Assembly: GCF_003172895.1 (NCBI RefSeq)
Contig: NZ_QGKL01000035.1
Location: 1-64,000, forward strand
DNA length: 64,000 nucleotides
Reading direction: 5' to 3'
From: Leucothrix arctica
Lineage (GTDB): Bacteria > Pseudomonadota > Gammaproteobacteria > Thiotrichales > Thiotrichaceae
The notes below the pieces were generated by a model that was not told the origin of the DNA, did no database searches, and was given only the letters and a program-made list of their open reading frames with translations. The position numbers and the translations under genes are program-made. Below, piece by piece: positions 24,496-33,186 of the stretch. Each line of letters opens with the position of its first letter. Position 1 is the first letter of the stretch.

Positions 24496-24957
24496 TTAGT
24501 GAAGGTTAATACCGCTATTTCGAAGGTCAGACAGGTTGTTTATGGATGACTGAAACTGACTGCGTTTGGTATCGGATATGTCGATTCTGTGTGCGTTGAT
24601 AAACTCACACCATTCTCTATAGATAAGCGATGCACCTCGAAAAATGGCTGTCTGCTGTTGTATTTTCAAATGAGGTTTTACTTTTTCGCCATGCAAAAAG
24701 TTCAGCGCGCTATTGAATAAGTTCTGCGCTTTTGGGTAGTCAGAGAGTGTTTCGCAATTATCAATGGCACTAAAGTAACTCACTAATACGGTCGCGATAG
24801 CTTGCTCAGCATTGTTTTCAAAGAGTGCAGGAAAGTTCTTTTTAGAGAGCGCCAATGCTGAGTTATTTAGCTCAAGTGAATACTCAAACTGTGCGTTTGC
24901 GTAGGCTGCATGGGCATCATCCATAAGATTTTCCCAAAGTTGTACGAGATTTTTCAT
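24496..24957 (-). CDS. Uncharacterised helical (TPR-like) protein beside exbBD-tonB
   Basis: The start at ATG 24957 gives 153 residues; the longer frame begins at a TTG. The protein is predicted to be all-helical, with a first pair LWENLMDDAHAAYANAQFEYSLELNNSALAL that looks like a tetratricopeptide unit, and a second pair around PKAQNLFNSALNFL. There is no signal peptide or membrane segment, so it should be cytoplasmic. It is divergent from exbB-exbD-tonB across a region with two Fur-like sites, so co-regulation by iron is likely. I do not recognise the family, and no function is proposed. Confidence 0.7.
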   Translation of the reverse strand: MKNLVQLWENLMDDAHAAYANAQFEYSLELNNSALALSKKNFPALFENNAEQAIATVLVSYFSAIDNCETLSDYPKAQNLFNSALNFLHGEKVKPHLKIQQQTAIFRGASLIYREWCEFINAHRIDISDTKRSQFQSSINNLSDLRNSGINLH

Positions 24958-25083
24958 AGGCCGTATTCTCAAAGTTATTGATATGACGTTAGTCGAACTG
25001 TGAGTCTGGCTATACTTAGCACTAGAGAAATGCTGTGGCTGGACTGTCTGAATAAAATCATAAAGGTTACTTGTTGATAATTC

Positions 25084-25105
25084 AAGTGAGAATCATTAGC
25101 ATTTG
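25084..25105. promoter_or_regulatory. Fur box (left of a divergent pair)
   Basis: AGTGAGAATCATTAGCATTT lies about 130 bases upstream of the leftward helical-protein gene and is well placed to control it. Confidence 0.7.
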
Positions 25106-25148
25106 AGTGTGTCATATTTTTGCAGTGTAAAGGCGCCGTTTTACATTG

Positions 25149-25178
25149 CAAATCTTAATGAGATTAATTATCATTTGC
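25149..25178. promoter_or_regulatory. Fur box upstream of exbB
   Basis: The core AATGAGATTAATTATCATTT is flanked by outer arms GCAAAT and ATTTGC, making a long dyad. It ends about 70 bases before the exbB ATG. Confidence 0.8.
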
Positions 25179-25248
25179 AAAGTATACCCCCAGCCAATTC
25201 CAGTGTGTTAGTAGCCCGGGTCTAGTTGCAAATCGACGGAAGATAAAC

Positions 25249-25704
25249 ATGGATTGGATGGTATTTTTAACCGAGCACTTGGATCACATGGTGCTGGGTG
25301 TTTTGGGCTTGATGAGTTTTTTAATGGTTGCGTTTAGTCTTGAACGTTACTTCTACTACAAGCGTGTGAAGCTGGGGCAATTTCAGCATATCGAGTTACT
25401 GCAAAGTGACTTAACTAATAATCTCACCATGATTTCAAGCATCGCCGCAAATGCCCCTTATGTTGGTTTGTTAGGCACTGTTATCGGCATACTGCTCACG
25501 TTTAACGCGATGGGCCAGGGCGATATTGATGTGAATAAAATCATGGTCGGTTTGGCTATGGCACTTAAAGCTACGGCGGCAGGCTTGTTGGTCGCTATCC
25601 CTGCGATTTTGTTTTACAACGGCCTTATGCGCCGTGTTGATGTGTTGACGGCACAGTGGAGAGCTGAGCAGAAAACATCAGGGCTGAATCATGAAGCGCT
25701 TTGA
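25249..25704 (+). CDS. exbB: ExbB proton-channel subunit of the TonB system
   Basis: At 151 residues this is the short ExbB type seen in Haemophilus-like TonB systems. It has three membrane segments: about 10-30 (VLGVLGLMSFLMVAFSL), 65-90 (ANAPYVGLLGTVIGILLTFNAMG, the conserved channel motif) and 105-130 (MALKATAAGLLVAIPAILFYNGL). With ExbD it uses the proton gradient to energise TonB for the many receptors in this window. Its end overlaps exbD by 14 bases, so it is translationally coupled. Confidence 0.93.
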   Translation: MDWMVFLTEHLDHMVLGVLGLMSFLMVAFSLERYFYYKRVKLGQFQHIELLQSDLTNNLTMISSIAANAPYVGLLGTVIGILLTFNAMGQGDIDVNKIMVGLAMALKATAAGLLVAIPAILFYNGLMRRVDVLTAQWRAEQKTSGLNHEAL

Positions 25705-26077
25705 TCAAATTAATATGATTCCTTTTATCGATATTATGTTGGTGTTGTTGGCTATAGTGCTGACGACGGCCAGCTTTGTATCGACTGGATTGATTGAGGT
25801 AGATCTTCCTAAGGCAGGTGAGGTGAGTGAAGCACCACGTAACGAAAAGCCTGTCGAGATTTCGATTGATGCTGAGAATCAGTTGTATTTTGCTAAAGAG
25901 AAATTACTGATTGATGAATTAGGTACTCGGTTAGACCCGTTGCCTAAAGATCAGTTTATTGTTTTGCGTGTGGATAAGGTGGCGGTTTTTGAGCACTTTA
26001 TTGCATTACTGGATGAGTTGAAGTCTAGGAAGTTTACTAACCTTTCTATTCAAACAGAGCAGGGTGCAGAGAGATGA
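25691..26077 (+). CDS. exbD: ExbD subunit of the TonB system
   Basis: This 128-residue protein has one N-terminal membrane segment ([21 protein letters not shown]) with the conserved Asp of the [13 protein letters not shown] motif (about residue 14), which is essential for proton use in the family. A periplasmic domain follows ([35 protein letters not shown]). It overlaps exbB upstream, and its stop overlaps the tonB start (ATGA at 26074). Confidence 0.93.
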   Translation: MKRFDQINMIPFIDIMLVLLAIVLTTASFVSTGLIEVDLPKAGEVSEAPRNEKPVEISIDAENQLYFAKEKLLIDELGTRLDPLPKDQFIVLRVDKVAVFEHFIALLDELKSRKFTNLSIQTEQGAER

Positions 26078-27510
26078 ATAAGTTTCTTGGCTTTTTAGTT
26101 TCGGGCGTTCTTCATGGTTTATTAGTTTGGCTGTATTTTCCGATGTCCGCCGAGAAGGCTCCTGAGATTAAACCGCCAGAACTGATGCCTTTAGAGTTGG
26201 CGATGTTTGTTGACCAAACTGAGCCTGTAGTAGAGTCTGAGGCCGTAGTCGAGCCAGAACCTATTCCAGAGCCTGTAGTAGAGCCGGAACCTACTCCAGA
26301 GCCAGAGCCTGTAGTTGAGCCGGAACCAATTCCAGAGCCAGCGCCTGAGCCTGTAGTTGAGCCAGAACCTACTCCTGAGCCTGCGCCTGCGCCTGTAGTT
26401 GAGCCAGAACCTACTCCTGAGCCCGAGCCTGTAGTAGAACCTGAGCCGACTCCAGCACCAGAACCTCAGCCTAATGTTGCGCAACAAAGAGCTGATGCTG
26501 CGCAGCAAAAAGCGCAAGTGGCTTGGCTAAAAGCACAGGAGAGAAAGAAACTTGAAGAGCAGAAACTTATAGCAAAGCGTCGGCAAGAGTGGGAGCAGCT
26601 GCAGCGTCAGAAAAAAGAGCAGGCACTGATAGCTAAGCGCCGATTAGAGTTGCAAAAGCAGCAGTTAATCAAGCAGCAGCAAGAGAAAAAAATATCTGAC
26701 CAACGTCGCAGAGAGTGGCAAGAAAAGAAACGATTTGAGACCGAGCAACTCGCCGCTAAGAAGCGTGCGGAAGTTTGGGAAAAGCAGCAACAGGTAAAGC
26801 GTGACCAACTCGCAGCCAAAAAACGAGCTGGAGAGTGGGAAGCCAAGCAACGTCAGTTAAAAGCAACAGCTTTAGCTGAGAAGCGAAAAAAAGAGTGGGA
26901 TGCTAAGCAGCAACAAATTAGACAAAAGCAAATAGCGGATCAAAAGCGTAAGGAATGGAATGATAAGCAAAAGCAGATTAAACAACAGCAGCTAGCAGAT
27001 CAAAAACGTAAGCAGTGGGAAAATCAGCAGCGTCAGAAGGTAGCCGCTGAGCAAAATAAGCAGCGCCAATTGGCTGCTCAAAGGCAGCGTCAAGCAGTTG
27101 CAGCGAGAGCTGAAGCGCAGGCTTCTCAAGCAGCAGCCCAAGCAAGAGCACGTGCGGCCCAAACACAGAGAGTTGTTGCTAAAGCAGCCCCTAGTAAGCC
27201 AAAAGCGGCAGCTGGGCCAGCTTCTGAGGGTGTGCCTTTGATTACAAAACCTAATTACCGTTCACGTTCTGCACTAAAGTACCCACGTATAGCACGTCGT
27301 CGAGGTATAGAAGGAACTGTAATCGTGAGGGCAAATGTGAATGCTGTCGGTGGCGTAATGCGTGTGGTTGTCTATCGCTCATCAGGTAATGAGTCGTTAG
27401 ATCGTTCGGCGCTAAGCTCGGTTAAAAACTGGATATTTGTACCTGCAAAACGTAATGGAAAGAATATCCCATCCATTGTTCAATTGCCGGTGCAGTTTCG
27501 CTTGAAGTAA
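26074..27510 (+). CDS. tonB: TonB with extended Pro-rich and 20-residue-repeat spacer
   Basis: This TonB is 478 residues, about twice the usual size. An N-terminal anchor ([19 protein letters not shown], with the conserved Ser-x3-His) is followed by a Pro-Glu-rich stretch at 51-133 (repeats like EPEPTPEP and PVVEPEP). Residues 165-330 hold about eight copies of a 20-residue basic, Gln-rich helix with the pattern LAxKRKxEWxxKQxQ. An Ala/Arg/Gln-rich linker leads to the TonB C-terminal domain (396-478; [20 protein letters not shown], then [17 protein letters not shown]). The repeats probably form a long helix that spans a thick periplasm or contacts peptidoglycan (inference). TolA-like spacers are similar in style. 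Confidence 0.93.
   Translation: MNKFLGFLVSGVLHGLLVWLYFPMSAEKAPEIKPPELMPLELAMFVDQTEPVVESEAVVEPEPIPEPVVEPEPTPEPEPVVEPEPIPEPAPEPVVEPEPTPEPAPAPVVEPEPTPEPEPVVEPEPTPAPEPQPNVAQQRADAAQQKAQVAWLKAQERKKLEEQKLIAKRRQEWEQLQRQKKEQALIAKRRLELQKQQLIKQQQEKKISDQRRREWQEKKRFETEQLAAKKRAEVWEKQQQVKRDQLAAKKRAGEWEAKQRQLKATALAEKRKKEWDAKQQQIRQKQIADQKRKEWNDKQKQIKQQQLADQKRKQWENQQRQKVAAEQNKQRQLAAQRQRQAVAARAEAQASQAAAQARARAAQTQRVVAKAAPSKPKAAAGPASEGVPLITKPNYRSRSALKYPRIARRRGIEGTVIVRANVNAVGGVMRVVVYRSSGNESLDRSALSSVKNWIFVPAKRNGKNIPSIVQLPVQFRLK
26566..27064 (+). repeat. Tandem coding repeat (about 60 bp, degenerate) inside tonB
   Basis: About eight degenerate units of 20 codons encode LAxKRxxEWxxKQ-type helices. Start residues are near 165, 185, 207, 226, 246, 267, 287 and 307. 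The last two units are the most alike ([13 protein letters not shown] and [13 protein letters not shown]), which suggests recent duplication. Length polymorphism between strains would be expected. Confidence 0.8.
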
Positions 27511-27517
27511 TTAATAT

Positions 27518-27552
27518 ATCTGGCAGTCACCTTTCAGAGGTAACTGCCAGAT
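27518..27552. terminator. Long hairpin, probable bidirectional terminator
   Basis: Arms ATCTGGCAGTcACCT and AGGTaACTGCCAGAT pair over 15 bases with one internal mismatch and a 5-base loop. It lies between the convergent tonB and HmuY-like genes. There is no strong T-run, so termination efficiency is uncertain. Confidence 0.65.
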
Positions 27553-27566
27553 GTTGCATAACTAAA

Positions 27567-28703
27567 TTAGTCAGTCACAGAGTGACGTACTAACAACGTA
27601 CCTGATGGCGCAGTACCATCTTCCCCGTAGTAACCAAGCAGCTGAAGTTTGAAGTGGTTTTCGCCGTCTTTCACAATATATGTTGCATAGTTTGGCCACA
27701 TTTTATGACCCCCAGCAATATTGTACTCAAAGCCGCCGTAGCTACCTGGGTTATCAAACGCGCTGCTTGAACCATCTTGATACCAGTTGTAGATATCGCC
27801 ACCATCAGTATAAGAGTCAAGGTTATCGACATCTGAAGCGGAGGAGTTCTCAATAGCCGCACCGCTATCATCTTGTGCATAGATATAAGCGACCGCGGCA
27901 TCACCTGAGCCTGATGCGCCACCATTTACTTGAATCACAGTGTCACGACCAGAGGTTGTGGTGCTTAAATCCCAGTCATCATTTTCGGTCACGATAGTAT
28001 TCGTATCGAGATCCCAATAGGTTTTACCGTCAGATGAAACACTCAGTGCAGGTGAGTCCATTACCGCATCAAAGCCTGTGCCATTCCATAGTTCTGACTG
28101 AAGTACGATGTTTAGTGTGTGGTTGGTTGAGTCATAGTTGTACTCTGAAACCTTTACACGCGCGTAGTTATCGGCTGTTGATGAGCGAATAATCCAGCCA
28201 TTCGAGATCGAAGTACTAGCCGTGTAGGTTGCTGAGTCTAACCACTCATCTTCAGTGATACGTGTTTCTAATGAATCGGTTTGGTAGTCCTCTTCCACAC
28301 AGTAGGTGCTGTTAACCGCATCAAAGTCAGCCAAGGTGTTTTCAGCAGAATAACTTTCAAAAACACTTTGTACAGCAGCGCCATCGACATACATGTCATC
28401 GTAAGTATGAGCTACGCAGGCAGAGACTTCACCATCACCAGAGCTACCGCCGTTGGCTTGTATAGCATATCGGCGCAATGCGACTTGCCAATTGCCATCC
28501 GTTGCGAGTTCACCTGTCGATAAATCAACGTTTACCCAATCGCTGTAGCCTGACGCATCATACGTCGTGCTGGAGGTTGTTTCACGCTCAGCCGTTTCTT
28601 CTTCCTTGTCTGAGTCAGAGCTGCCGCCACATGCTGCAAGTGTCAGTGCTAATAGGCTTACCGAGCACATATTGAGTAGATTTTTACCCTTCGATATTTT
28701 CAT
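27567..28703 (-). CDS. HmuY-like outer-membrane lipoprotein with two domains, putative haemophore
   Basis: The chosen start (ATG 28703, behind AAAGAGAGAG) gives 378 residues with a lipoprotein signal: LLALTLAAC, lipid on Cys25. The mature part carries two similar HmuY-type segments. Near residues 60-95 is WVNVDLSTGELATDGNWQVALRRYAIQANGGSSGDG. Near 230-265 is YWDLDTNTIV, followed by WDLSTTTSGRDTVIQVNGG and then ASGSG. The NGGxSGxG turn is a hallmark of HmuY. HmuY proteins bind haem outside the cell and pass it to a TonB receptor, and a receptor gene lies just upstream (37-base gap). The ligand, haem or another iron complex, is inferred. Confidence 0.78.
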   Translation of the reverse strand: MKISKGKNLLNMCSVSLLALTLAACGGSSDSDKEEETAERETTSSTTYDASGYSDWVNVDLSTGELATDGNWQVALRRYAIQANGGSSGDGEVSACVAHTYDDMYVDGAAVQSVFESYSAENTLADFDAVNSTYCVEEDYQTDSLETRITEDEWLDSATYTASTSISNGWIIRSSTADNYARVKVSEYNYDSTNHTLNIVLQSELWNGTGFDAVMDSPALSVSSDGKTYWDLDTNTIVTENDDWDLSTTTSGRDTVIQVNGGASGSGDAAVAYIYAQDDSGAAIENSSASDVDNLDSYTDGGDIYNWYQDGSSSAFDNPGSYGGFEYNIAGGHKMWPNYATYIVKDGENHFKLQLLGYYGEDGTAPSGTLLVRHSVTD

Positions 28704-28740
28704 TTTAACTCTCTCTTTATAATATAAATTGTCGCTACTG

Positions 28741-30735
28741 TTAGTTTTTGAAGCGAATCCCTGTGTAAATAAAGCGGCCTTTTTCTGGTCTGAAATCAGA
28801 GCCCGCATTATTAATGTCCTTATGTTCGTTCAAGATATTGTCGATACCGACAAACCATGTTTTGCCTTTGCTAAAGTTTTTATTAAGCTTCAAATCGATA
28901 CTTCCCCATGCCGGAGACTCTCTCTCATTGGCGTCATCTACGTATTCTTCTGACTGCCAGCTGGCAAATAGCGACACGTCAGTGTCGAGTCGCGGAAGGT
29001 GCCAATCGAGCTCTGCTTTAACTTCATGCTCGGGGCGTCGCGTCAGTTGTTTGTTGGTATTGGTGTTTTTCGCATCAAGGTAGTTGTAGGAGCCTTTGAT
29101 CTTGAGATTGTTTGTGACAGGAACGGTTAGCGCCATCTCCACCCCTTGTAGTCGGGCTTCATCTACATTGGCATAGCGGTACATCGCGACGCCTTCTTCA
29201 TAGCCAGATAGGGTAGTTGCGATTAGGTCTTCAACATTGTTGTGAAATAGGTTGATGTCATAGCCGAGGCCGTCGTTTCGATAGAAGTCGACACCTGCTT
29301 GATAGGTCAATGAGGTTTCAGGAGTGACACTAGGATCACCGAGTACCATGTAGCCCAGAGCACTGTGGTCAAATACGTAATGGCGCTCTTTTAAGTTAGG
29401 CGTTCGATAACCCGCACCGATGCCAACTCTAAACTTCATATCCCAATTGTCATTGAGCTGAGTGTCGTACATCGCATTGACCTTTGGCGCAGAGTGGAAG
29501 CCAAAGTCAGAGTCTTGTTGGAGGCGAATGCCGGGAAGGATTTCTAGATTATCGCCAATAAAGAAATCATCTTGAAGATAGAGGTCATAATTCGTTCTAG
29601 TCGTGTGTGGTACTTCAACAATGTATTCCGTTTCAGTCGCTGAGCGCTTAGTCTGATGTTGTTCTAAGCCAGCCTGATAGGCAGAGAAACCAGCGGTTAG
29701 CAGGTGGTTTTTACCAACGGGAAAGTCATACTGAAGATCTAACGTGGTGTACTCTAGTTCACCGTTGCGCTCCTGATCCACGCGGTCAGTTGAGACGGTA
29801 TCTTGAGAGGTGTCATCTTTAAATATTTCATGTGCGATATGGCCCGATAGACGTCGCTTGTTAGTCATCGTTTTTTGAAAAGAAATGGTATTGTTAATGC
29901 GTGTTGCTAGCTCTGTTTTTTCGTTGAGAATATCGCCATAACCGGGTGCAAAGGTGGAGAAGTTTCTCGATAGATCTTCACGGTAAAAACTGGGCGTGTA
30001 TTGGATCCAGTTATCTTTACTAAAGTCCTTGCGGAAGGTGCCATCCACATTTACTTTGTTGCCAGAGTCACCGTCAAAATCCCACTCATCAGGTTGTAGG
30101 TCGATACCTTGAGTATCTCTGATCGATGCTGAGACCTTACCGATCACCCCTCCAGCTAGCAGACCTCCTAATTCAAACGAACCATGTACGTCGTTGATTG
30201 GGCTATCACCCGCGTTAAACTCGTCATAAGTACCTGCATCTAGCGTGACTTTATACTTACGTGCTTTACCGGGTTTATTGGTAATGATGTTTACAACACC
30301 GCCCATGGCAGCGCTACTATGAAGTGCGGATACCGCGCCTTTAACGACTTCAATACGATCAATGTTTAATGTGCCTATTTGCGTCACATCTACAGTCGAC
30401 CCCGTTGAGGCGGAGACGGGTCTTCCATCAATCAGGATGAGAACACGATCACCGCTCATTCCTTGAATCCAAAGCTCATAACCCGACTTACCGTGAATCT
30501 TTTTCAGCGATAAACCTGGGATGTTTTTTATCGACTCCCCAAGGTCACGGGCATGTTTCTTTTCAATGTCGGCTTGCGTTACGACCTCTGTTTTAACGGG
30601 GACGTCTTGTAACCGTTTTGGTGTTTTTGTACCTGTAATGACGATGGTGTCTAACAAAGAGACGGGTTCATTTGCATGACTAGTCAATGGCAGGGTAATG
30701 ACCATGAGCGCTAACAAGTGTATTCGGGGATTCAT
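28741..30735 (-). CDS. TonB-dependent receptor partnered with the HmuY-like lipoprotein
   Basis: The 664-residue protein has a signal peptide (LLALMVITLPLTSHA), a TonB box (LLDTIVITGTKT), a plug with LWIQGMSGDRVLILIDGRPVS and GGVVNIITNKP, and a beta-barrel ending in FIYTGIRFKN. It resembles haem/colicin-type (FepA/HmuR-like) receptors more than the Fiu group. It heads a two-gene unit with the HmuY-like lipoprotein, and paired inverted Fur-like sites lie upstream. Substrate: haem or a haem carrier is the best guess from the partner. It could also be a small ferric complex. Confidence 0.87.
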   Translation of the reverse strand: MNPRIHLLALMVITLPLTSHANEPVSLLDTIVITGTKTPKRLQDVPVKTEVVTQADIEKKHARDLGESIKNIPGLSLKKIHGKSGYELWIQGMSGDRVLILIDGRPVSASTGSTVDVTQIGTLNIDRIEVVKGAVSALHSSAAMGGVVNIITNKPGKARKYKVTLDAGTYDEFNAGDSPINDVHGSFELGGLLAGGVIGKVSASIRDTQGIDLQPDEWDFDGDSGNKVNVDGTFRKDFSKDNWIQYTPSFYREDLSRNFSTFAPGYGDILNEKTELATRINNTISFQKTMTNKRRLSGHIAHEIFKDDTSQDTVSTDRVDQERNGELEYTTLDLQYDFPVGKNHLLTAGFSAYQAGLEQHQTKRSATETEYIVEVPHTTRTNYDLYLQDDFFIGDNLEILPGIRLQQDSDFGFHSAPKVNAMYDTQLNDNWDMKFRVGIGAGYRTPNLKERHYVFDHSALGYMVLGDPSVTPETSLTYQAGVDFYRNDGLGYDINLFHNNVEDLIATTLSGYEEGVAMYRYANVDEARLQGVEMALTVPVTNNLKIKGSYNYLDAKNTNTNKQLTRRPEHEVKAELDWHLPRLDTDVSLFASWQSEEYVDDANERESPAWGSIDLKLNKNFSKGKTWFVGIDNILNEHKDINNAGSDFRPEKGRFIYTGIRFKN

Positions 30736-30769
30736 GATGTCGCCGGAGGAGAGTATGAAAGATGGTAAT

Positions 30770-30820
30770 GCTAATAATAATGATTCTCAAATGCAAGTGT
30801 TTTTGAGAATCATTACTATT
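30770..30820. promoter_or_regulatory. Two Fur-like half-dyads in inverted orientation
   Basis: AATGATTCTCAAA at 30779-30791 and its exact inverse TTTGAGAATCATT at 30802-30814 are separated by 10 bases. Each arm is a Fur-type site (GAGAATCATT). They lie 45-80 bases upstream of the receptor gene and just beyond the 3' end of the esterase gene. Confidence 0.75.
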
Positions 30821-30850
30821 TAGATTGTTTTACGCTGATTTATTCACCGT

Positions 30851-31759
30851 TTAAGGTGTGATGGTCTTCTTGGAGAAAATAAAGCGCACCGCACGACTTA
30901 TTGCGGCGGGAATGACAGAGCCGTGATTTTCACCAGTAATCAACGCAAATTTGCTGTTGATGCTTGGTTGCTCATCCAGCCAATGTGCGTATTCACGTGC
31001 GTTATCAACCAACTTTGCGGCTTTTAATCGCTTTATTGAAGGATGCGGAAAGTCAGGGTCATCTTTTTGCTCATATTCCCCGACAGTAATAAGCGTTCGT
31101 GGTGTGCTTTGTAACTGTGTGCTTAATTGGCCTCGAAGACTCGGTAAGGTGAGTAACTTGTTTTCAAACCAAATGGATGGGCTAGCTGCAATATAAGTAT
31201 CAAATAAGCTTGGTTTTTTGATCAATGAGTAGAGGACAAAAAGCCCACCAAAAGAGTGGCCAAAAATGCTTTCCTGCTGCTGGTTTATCTTGAAGCGCTT
31301 ATTGATGTGAGGCTTTAGGTCATCTTTTATAAACCGTAAAAAATCCTCAGCACCACCCGTTCCTACCATTGCATTAGGCGTTGAGCCTAGTCGTGGCGTT
31401 AAATCCAAAGCGCGCTCTTTTTTTCTTTCTTTATTATTGTTATAGCCTATGCCAACGATGAGAGAGCCGTCTTGTTTATTGCGATTCTCCATCATGCGTG
31501 CGGCCTCAACCATTGTGGCAAACATGATGTTGGCATCAAGTATGTAGATGACGGGCCAACCTTCTTTGGGAGCAGGGTGACTTGGCCAAGCGGTAAATAT
31601 TTTGTATTCACGTTCTGTGTCACTAGCGATGAGTAGTTGTGTGTCAGTATTGTTTAGCACAGCGTCCGCTTGGCAGAGTGGAGAAATGAATAAGGCAGAA
31701 AAAGTAACGATGATTAGCTTGCTGAATTTCTTTAACTTAAACATAAGAGGTTTTTCCAT
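30851..31759 (-). CDS. Periplasmic alpha/beta hydrolase, IroE/Fes-like putative siderophore esterase
   Basis: This 302-residue hydrolase has an N-terminal signal sequence (LIIVTFSALFISPLCQA) and the fold of IroE/BesA-type trilactone esterases: WPVIYILDANIMF, then IVGIGYNNN, nucleophile GHSFGG (Ser169) and GENHGS (His279). Such enzymes open ester-linked siderophores to release iron. The start overlaps the stop of the LLM monooxygenase gene (TAATG), so they are coupled; Met6 is a second possible start. Context in a receptor-monooxygenase-esterase operon supports siderophore processing. The exact ester is unknown. Confidence 0.83.
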   Translation of the reverse strand: MEKPLMFKLKKFSKLIIVTFSALFISPLCQADAVLNNTDTQLLIASDTEREYKIFTAWPSHPAPKEGWPVIYILDANIMFATMVEAARMMENRNKQDGSLIVGIGYNNNKERKKERALDLTPRLGSTPNAMVGTGGAEDFLRFIKDDLKPHINKRFKINQQQESIFGHSFGGLFVLYSLIKKPSLFDTYIAASPSIWFENKLLTLPSLRGQLSTQLQSTPRTLITVGEYEQKDDPDFPHPSIKRLKAAKLVDNAREYAHWLDEQPSINSKFALITGENHGSVIPAAISRAVRFIFSKKTITP

Positions 31760-33078
31760 TAGTTCTGTGAGTTACCTTCTTGAAGGTGAGATAAGAAAGT
31801 CGCGCCGGTATATTCACGTCGAAACCAACCCTGATTGGCTAAGGCTGGCATGAGTTGTTGGCAAACTAAGTTAAAGCACTCTTCACTACCACCCGGTAGT
31901 GCGATAAAACCATCAATAGCGCCAGCTTCTGCCCACTCGATAATGCAGCGCAGCGCATCGTCTACTGTTCCCACGATTTGCCAATGCCCTGAGGCTGACA
32001 CTTCGGAGCGATTGAGTAGCGCTTTTAGTGTCATGGTTTCGCGGTGTACTAAGCGACGGACTAACAGGCTGTGGCTTTTGCTGCGGACACTTCCCATCTC
32101 TCCCATCATTGACGCGGAAATGAGATCATCGTCACTGACGTTAGTAAGGTTTAGCCCTAGTGAGGTGCTAATAAAAGCGCGTTGGCGTTCGCGCATTTTG
32201 TCAGTGCGCGTGGCTTGGTAAAGTGCTTGGGCTTGTTCGTGAGTGGGCGCGAGATAAAGGTTTAGCCCAGGTAAAATGCGAATGTCATTTGGGTTTCGCC
32301 CCATCGCTGTTGCACGTTCTCTTAACTCACTGCGCAATGTTTTTGCTGAGTTTTTATCAGGTGTTGCAGCGAAGCTGCCAGCGGCGATTTTTGCTGCGAA
32401 GGCTTTACCTTTGTCTGAGGCGCCAGCTTGAAAAAAAGGAATATCGCCAGCAGGGTGACTAGGTAAGGATAAAGGGCCTTTGGTTGAAAGGTGTTTACCG
32501 TGGTAGTTAGCGGGTTGAATCAGTGACGGGTCAGCATACTGCCCTTGTTCTCGGTCTTGTTTTAGCGCTTCACTTGGGAAGCTATGCCATAGCTGTTGAA
32601 CGGCTGCGGTAAACTCATCCGCTCGTGCATAACGGGTGTCGGTATCAGGCATGTTAGGCAGGCCGAAGTTTTCATGACCTTCTAAACCAGTGACCACATT
32701 CCAACCCGCGCGGCCTTTACTGATGTAGTGTAATGACTGTAATTGGCGAGCGACGATGTAAGGCTCGTAAAAGGTTGTAGAGGCAGTGGTTAACAGCCCG
32801 ATTGAGTGCGTGCTATGGGCAATGGCTGTTAACAAGAGTGTGGGGTCTAACCCACTAAAACCAGCTGAGTGTGCCAGTACTGTTGGATCGAGGTACAAAG
32901 AGTCTGGGCAAAAGACAAAGTCCATTTTTGCCTGTTCTGCTTTGTTAGCTAGTTCAATGTAGTAATCGATATTGAAAATATCTTCGACGCGGCTGTCATT
33001 CCGTCGCCAAGCGTTTCCAGAAAGCCATGTAGTGGCCAGAGACATGCCTACGCATAGTTGCCTAGTTTTTGTGTTCAT
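31759..33078 (-). CDS. LLM-class flavin-dependent monooxygenase (NtaA/SnaA/DszA family)
   Basis: From ATG 33078 the protein is 439 residues; the frame is open to ATG 33165, but the extra 29 residues do not resemble the family. It has the NtaA-type pattern: GMSLATTWLSGNAWRR, KMDFVFCPDSLYLDPT, HSIGLLTTASTTFYEPYIVARQLQSL, GRAGWNVVTGLEGHENFG and PFFQAGASDKGKAFAA. Family members use FMNH2 and O2 on chelators such as nitrilotriacetate or EDTA, or on sulfur and nitrogen compounds. Set between a TonB receptor and an esterase, it may modify or break down an imported chelator (inference). Neither start has a strong ribosome-binding site. Confidence 0.82.
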   Translation of the reverse strand: MNTKTRQLCVGMSLATTWLSGNAWRRNDSRVEDIFNIDYYIELANKAEQAKMDFVFCPDSLYLDPTVLAHSAGFSGLDPTLLLTAIAHSTHSIGLLTTASTTFYEPYIVARQLQSLHYISKGRAGWNVVTGLEGHENFGLPNMPDTDTRYARADEFTAAVQQLWHSFPSEALKQDREQGQYADPSLIQPANYHGKHLSTKGPLSLPSHPAGDIPFFQAGASDKGKAFAAKIAAGSFAATPDKNSAKTLRSELRERATAMGRNPNDIRILPGLNLYLAPTHEQAQALYQATRTDKMRERQRAFISTSLGLNLTNVSDDDLISASMMGEMGSVRSKSHSLLVRRLVHRETMTLKALLNRSEVSASGHWQIVGTVDDALRCIIEWAEAGAIDGFIALPGGSEECFNLVCQQLMPALANQGWFRREYTGATFLSHLQEGNSQN

Positions 33079-33186
33079 GATTGATTGGACTAATTGTTGG
33101 GTTTGCACGGGGAAGGTGCTATCCAAGTGACTACCGCACCTCTTGTGAGTCAATACGGTAGCCATTTGGTGTATTGCAGAGGGTTA

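Noticed and set aside
26191-26517. Arg/Leu-rich open frame on the minus strand
   Set aside because: It is the antisense of the Pro-Glu repeats of tonB. Low-complexity coding DNA gives long open frames on the other strand.
26566-27064. Possible CRISPR-like or satellite repeat array
   Set aside because: The period is about 60 bases, in frame, with no constant spacer pattern. It encodes the helical repeat of TonB.
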